Shown here one piece after another: positions 61,560 through 64,000 of a stretch of DNA of 64,000 nt; position 1 is the first letter of the stretch; every line of letters begins with the position of its first letter. Origin of the DNA: an uncultured Pseudomonadales bacterium (GTDB taxonomy: Bacteria > Pseudomonadota > Gammaproteobacteria > Pseudomonadales > Pseudohongiellaceae); assembly GCA_943789485.1 (NCBI GenBank), contig CALSUH010000001.1, positions 106,011-170,010 of the forward strand, given 5' to 3'. The notes beneath the pieces are model-generated. The model saw only the letters and a program-made list of their open reading frames with translations. It did not search any database and was not told the DNA's origin. The position numbers and the translations under genes are program-made.

Positions 61560-62246
61560 TTGAGCATCGCCACTGTCACGAAAATACGACGGCCTTCTAA
61601 ACAACAGCGCGTCGACACTATTGTAGAGTCCGCACGAAAAGTGTTCTGTTCCTCTGGTTTCGAAAAGGGATCCATCGATATGATTGCGAGGGATGCAGGT
61701 ATAGCGGAAGGGACGATTTATCGCTACTTCGACAGCAAGCGCGGCCTTCTCGATGAAGTTTTGCGCCGTCACTACTCTGTACTGTTTGACGACATCCTAC
61801 ATACATTGCCGAGCATTGAAGGACCCGGCAACCGGCTACGCTATTTGATTCGTCGAACTCTTCTCACGATTTCTGCTGATCGCGGTATGTGTGGCCTACG
61901 CACACTTTACGCGCGCCAAGCAAATGACGAACGCCCATCACTCGCACGAGATCAAAACCTCAGAATGGCGGTTTTGATGGCGAATGAAATCAAGGCGGGT
62001 ATGAAGGACGGCTCATTTAGCTTAGACACTTCACCAAGCATTGTATGCTACATGATTGGTGGTGCAATCGAGTTGACCGAGTACTCCTATATGACTACTG
62101 GAAAGGCGATCGATATAGACAAAGTAACGGAATCGATTTGGCGAACGATCCACAACGGCATGAGCTCAAGCGATGCAGCTGCAGAATCACTGACCGGTTT
62201 AGTCGAGCGGTTTGAGAAAGCCGCCGACAAATTGGACCCAATGTAA
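61560..62246 (+). CDS. TetR-family transcriptional regulator
   Basis: A 228-residue repressor-type protein. The N-terminal helix-turn-helix is RVDTIVESARKVFCSSGFEK followed by DMIARDAGIAEGTIYRYFDSK. The C-terminal ligand-binding helices are poorly conserved, as usual. There is no ATG before the DNA-binding domain; the TTG at 61560 (MSIATVTKIRRPS) is the best start, with GGAG 12 bases upstream, and an earlier TTG lies at 61491. It is divergent from the HEGNY-B > GSDH > small protein > serine hydrolase > HEGNY-A set and is likely to control it. Confidence 0.87.
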   Translation: MSIATVTKIRRPSKQQRVDTIVESARKVFCSSGFEKGSIDMIARDAGIAEGTIYRYFDSKRGLLDEVLRRHYSVLFDDILHTLPSIEGPGNRLRYLIRRTLLTISADRGMCGLRTLYARQANDERPSLARDQNLRMAVLMANEIKAGMKDGSFSLDTSPSIVCYMIGGAIELTEYSYMTTGKAIDIDKVTESIWRTIHNGMSSSDAAAESLTGLVERFEKAADKLDPM

Positions 62247-62254
62247 ACGGTGTA

Positions 62255-62349
62255 AACGGGGGACGGTGTAAACGGGGACAGACCACGGTTTTTTTTGAGA
62301 AGCCTGAGCTCCGGCAAACCCAATCGTTTAAACGTGGTCTGTCCCCGGT
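62255..62349. repeat. Repeat cluster between the TetR and PqaA genes
   Basis: CGGTGTAAACGGGG-type units are repeated directly here, and CGGGGACAGACCACG at 62273-62287 is inverted at 62333-62347 across a 45-base gap. The inverted unit is the same sequence as in the island at 33611-33625. Together the arms can form a hairpin, and the site acts as a gene boundary between two convergent genes. Confidence 0.75.
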
Positions 62350-62390
62350 TTTTGGTCAAAAAAGAGTTACAACTGGCCTATTTGTAGCGA

Positions 62391-63812
62391 TCATTCCCGC
62401 GCGCTCGCCGGTGCCATCGTCCATTCGTGTTCAACCACATCTGGAACAACCTTGACCCCCGTGCTGAACTTGAGAGGCTCTACAGTGCCACTTGGGAAAG
62501 CCAGTTCTACATAGTAAGCAGTGAAGCCGTGCTCTGGCGGGTCTAGTTTCGCTCTATAGACGCCAGGTTCTATCTCAGTGAGGGTAGATGCGGTGTAGGC
62601 GCGGCCGATCTGTGCTTGCATGAAATTGCGTTCGCTGGGGTTGCTTGCCTGCCAGAGCAGCACCTCGAGTGGCTCGTCGAGCGTGAATACGGTGATTGTT
62701 CCGTCTTCGGTTATATCCCAGTTGTAATGCGGCATTTGCACATTGTGGACGACACTGTGGTACCAGGCATCGACGCTGTCCATGACATCGGTATCTGCCA
62801 TACTGTGATTAGAGTTGGGGACATAGCGTAGGTGTTTCTCGCCGACTAATTCCTCCCAGTAAAACTTCCATGAATCAGGAATAAAGAATTCGTCGCCGGT
62901 CGAGTTGAGTAAATACTTAGGCAGAGTGAGACGGTCACGATACTCATAAGGCTCGATGATCTTCATAAGTGAAGCAAACTCCGGCGTGCCCAGCCATGCA
63001 ATGTTGCCATTCAATACGTAGTCGCTCACGGCGAGGGAATAGGCGCCGTATACACTGAAGTGATGTTTGAAGCTTTCTTCCAAATTCAGCATGTCGATCA
63101 CAATCGGCATGATTGCAATGACGCGATGGTCTACGGCGGCGGCGGTCCAAGTCGTCCAGCCGCGTTTGGAACCGCCGGCAACAACGAACTGATCGACTTT
63201 GGCGCTCGGGTTCGCCTGGGATTGCATGAGGTTGGTTATGGTATCCATAGCTCGAACGGCAGCTTTAGTCATCGGCAGACGCAGAGGCCATTTATCATCA
63301 CCAGTGCGCAGGTACTTATCCCACGTATAGGCAATGATGCCGTCTTCGGTGCGTCGACGGCCATCGTCATCTGCGAACACTAGAGGTTGGCTTGGGACGC
63401 CATAGAGCGTGGAGACGACAGTGCCGGTTTGTATTGCGCGTTTGACATCGCTCTCAGGCGCTTTATCGCGACGCGAACCCTCATTACTACCACCGGTCAG
63501 GTAAAGAAAGCCGATGTCGCTTTTCACTGTTTGAGGCACGGTAATTGTCATCTCGTGCACCCACAGCGGCAGATTTACCTCAGCAGTGGTAAGCCACTGC
63601 TGGCTCACCATTTCGACTATATAAGTGGTATAGGATTCATCTTGGTAGTCGCCAGAAACGACGTCGATGACCTCATAGCGGTAGTTATCATCAGGTGCCT
63701 GGACATAACGATCGAGTGCGGTGAGCGAGAGTCCCGCGCTTGCGGCAAAAGCGGGCACAGTGAAAAAGTTGAACAGCAATGAGACGAGCAATTTTTTGTG
63801 CGCTGAGAGCAT
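62391..63812 (-). CDS. PhoPQ-activated pathogenicity-related (PqaA) family protein
   Basis: A 473-residue exported alpha/beta-hydrolase-like protein with a signal peptide (LLVSLLFNFFTVPAFAASA). The family features are TYIVEMVSQQWLT, IGFLYLTGGSNEG, the nucleophile-like FVVAGGSKRGWTTW near residue 218, an acidic segment around LNSTGDEFFIP near 320, and a histidine in VPNSNHSMADTDV near 342. In Salmonella PqaA is regulated by PhoPQ and linked to melittin resistance; the reaction is not known. It is convergent with the TetR gene. Confidence 0.87.
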   Translation of the reverse strand: MLSAHKKLLVSLLFNFFTVPAFAASAGLSLTALDRYVQAPDDNYRYEVIDVVSGDYQDESYTTYIVEMVSQQWLTTAEVNLPLWVHEMTITVPQTVKSDIGFLYLTGGSNEGSRRDKAPESDVKRAIQTGTVVSTLYGVPSQPLVFADDDGRRRTEDGIIAYTWDKYLRTGDDKWPLRLPMTKAAVRAMDTITNLMQSQANPSAKVDQFVVAGGSKRGWTTWTAAAVDHRVIAIMPIVIDMLNLEESFKHHFSVYGAYSLAVSDYVLNGNIAWLGTPEFASLMKIIEPYEYRDRLTLPKYLLNSTGDEFFIPDSWKFYWEELVGEKHLRYVPNSNHSMADTDVMDSVDAWYHSVVHNVQMPHYNWDITEDGTITVFTLDEPLEVLLWQASNPSERNFMQAQIGRAYTASTLTEIEPGVYRAKLDPPEHGFTAYYVELAFPSGTVEPLKFSTGVKVVPDVVEHEWTMAPASARE

Positions 63813-63870
63813 TCATTAATTCCCGTAAGTGAAAGATAGAATCCGAATCAAGTAAGTTTAAGATAGTTTC

Positions 63871-63996
63871 ATGAATACTGGTAGAAGTGAAGCGCAGCGG
63901 CCTAAGCCCAATAAGCTGGGTTGCTATGTTATTCACGTGAACAGGTCCTACCGAGGGCTTACTAAAGAGCGGCTTCGTGATTATTGGGTCGCCTAA
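63871..63996 (+). CDS. Possible 41-residue ORF at the window end
   Basis: The frame MNTGRSEAQRPKPNKLG to YWVA is rich in basic residues and ends 4 bases from the window edge. It has no recognisable ribosome binding site or family. It could be chance; it is listed because nothing else explains this stretch. Confidence 0.15.
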   Translation: MNTGRSEAQRPKPNKLGCYVIHVNRSYRGLTKERLRDYWVA

Positions 63997-64000
63997 TTGT

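Overview
The window comes from a Gram-negative gammaproteobacterium of roughly balanced base composition, probably an aquatic heterotroph related to oligotrophic marine lineages. The evidence is a classic core gene set and order: a Vfr/Crp regulator divergent from an OsmC gene, the MurU/AmgK recycling pair, lptD-surA-pdxA-rsmA-apaG-apaH, and tsaD divergent from rpsU-yqeY-dnaG-rpoD. TonB receptors and secreted hydrolases dominate the accessory part. The species cannot be named from the sequence alone.

Positions 1-32,230 are core chromosome. The order is purine synthesis (purH 3' part, purD), ubiquinone synthesis (coq7), OsmC/Crp, the tryptophan genes trpE and trpGDC (split by a photolyase gene on the opposite strand), rpe, a TerB-DnaJ co-chaperone, peptidoglycan recycling (amgK, murU), outer-membrane biogenesis (lptD, surA), pdxA, rsmA, apaG, apaH, cca, a folate/pterin group (folM, folK, folB) with a broken GST gene, tsaD, and the macromolecular-synthesis operon rpsU-yqeY-dnaG-rpoD. 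An SDR gene and a tRNA-Ile(CAT) gene follow.

Positions 32,307-51,672 form a genomic island of 19,366 bp inserted at the 3' end of tRNA-Ile(CAT). The last 48 bp of the tRNA are repeated exactly at 51,625-51,672 (attL/attR), and a decayed tRNA-type integrase lies just inside attR. The cargo comprises a secreted esterase, a cytochrome P460-like protein, an exported amidohydrolase, three IS6-family copies in one orientation (one intact, one with an internal stop, one fragment), and a truncated FeS-BCP photolyase. It also carries a four-gene set on the minus strand, TonB receptor > TPR-sulfotransferase > BCCT transporter > APS kinase, with a divergent MarR gene, and a Gfo/Idh > aldo-keto reductase > TauD-like dioxygenase operon. 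The sulfotransferase set is the most novel-looking system here: it pairs a PAPS-making kinase with a sulfotransferase, a quaternary-amine-type importer and an outer-membrane receptor. Its substrate is unknown.

Positions 51,673-64,000 are flanking accessory chromosome: a toxin-antitoxin pair beside attR, a TonB receptor, an esterase pseudogene with two in-frame stops, a 44-bp perfect palindrome, and a secreted-enzyme cluster. In that cluster two equal-length paralogues of an uncharacterised secreted protein flank a serine hydrolase, a small exported protein and a cytochrome c-sugar dehydrogenase fusion. A divergent TetR regulator and a PqaA-type protein follow. Short dispersed repeats are shared by the island and this flank.
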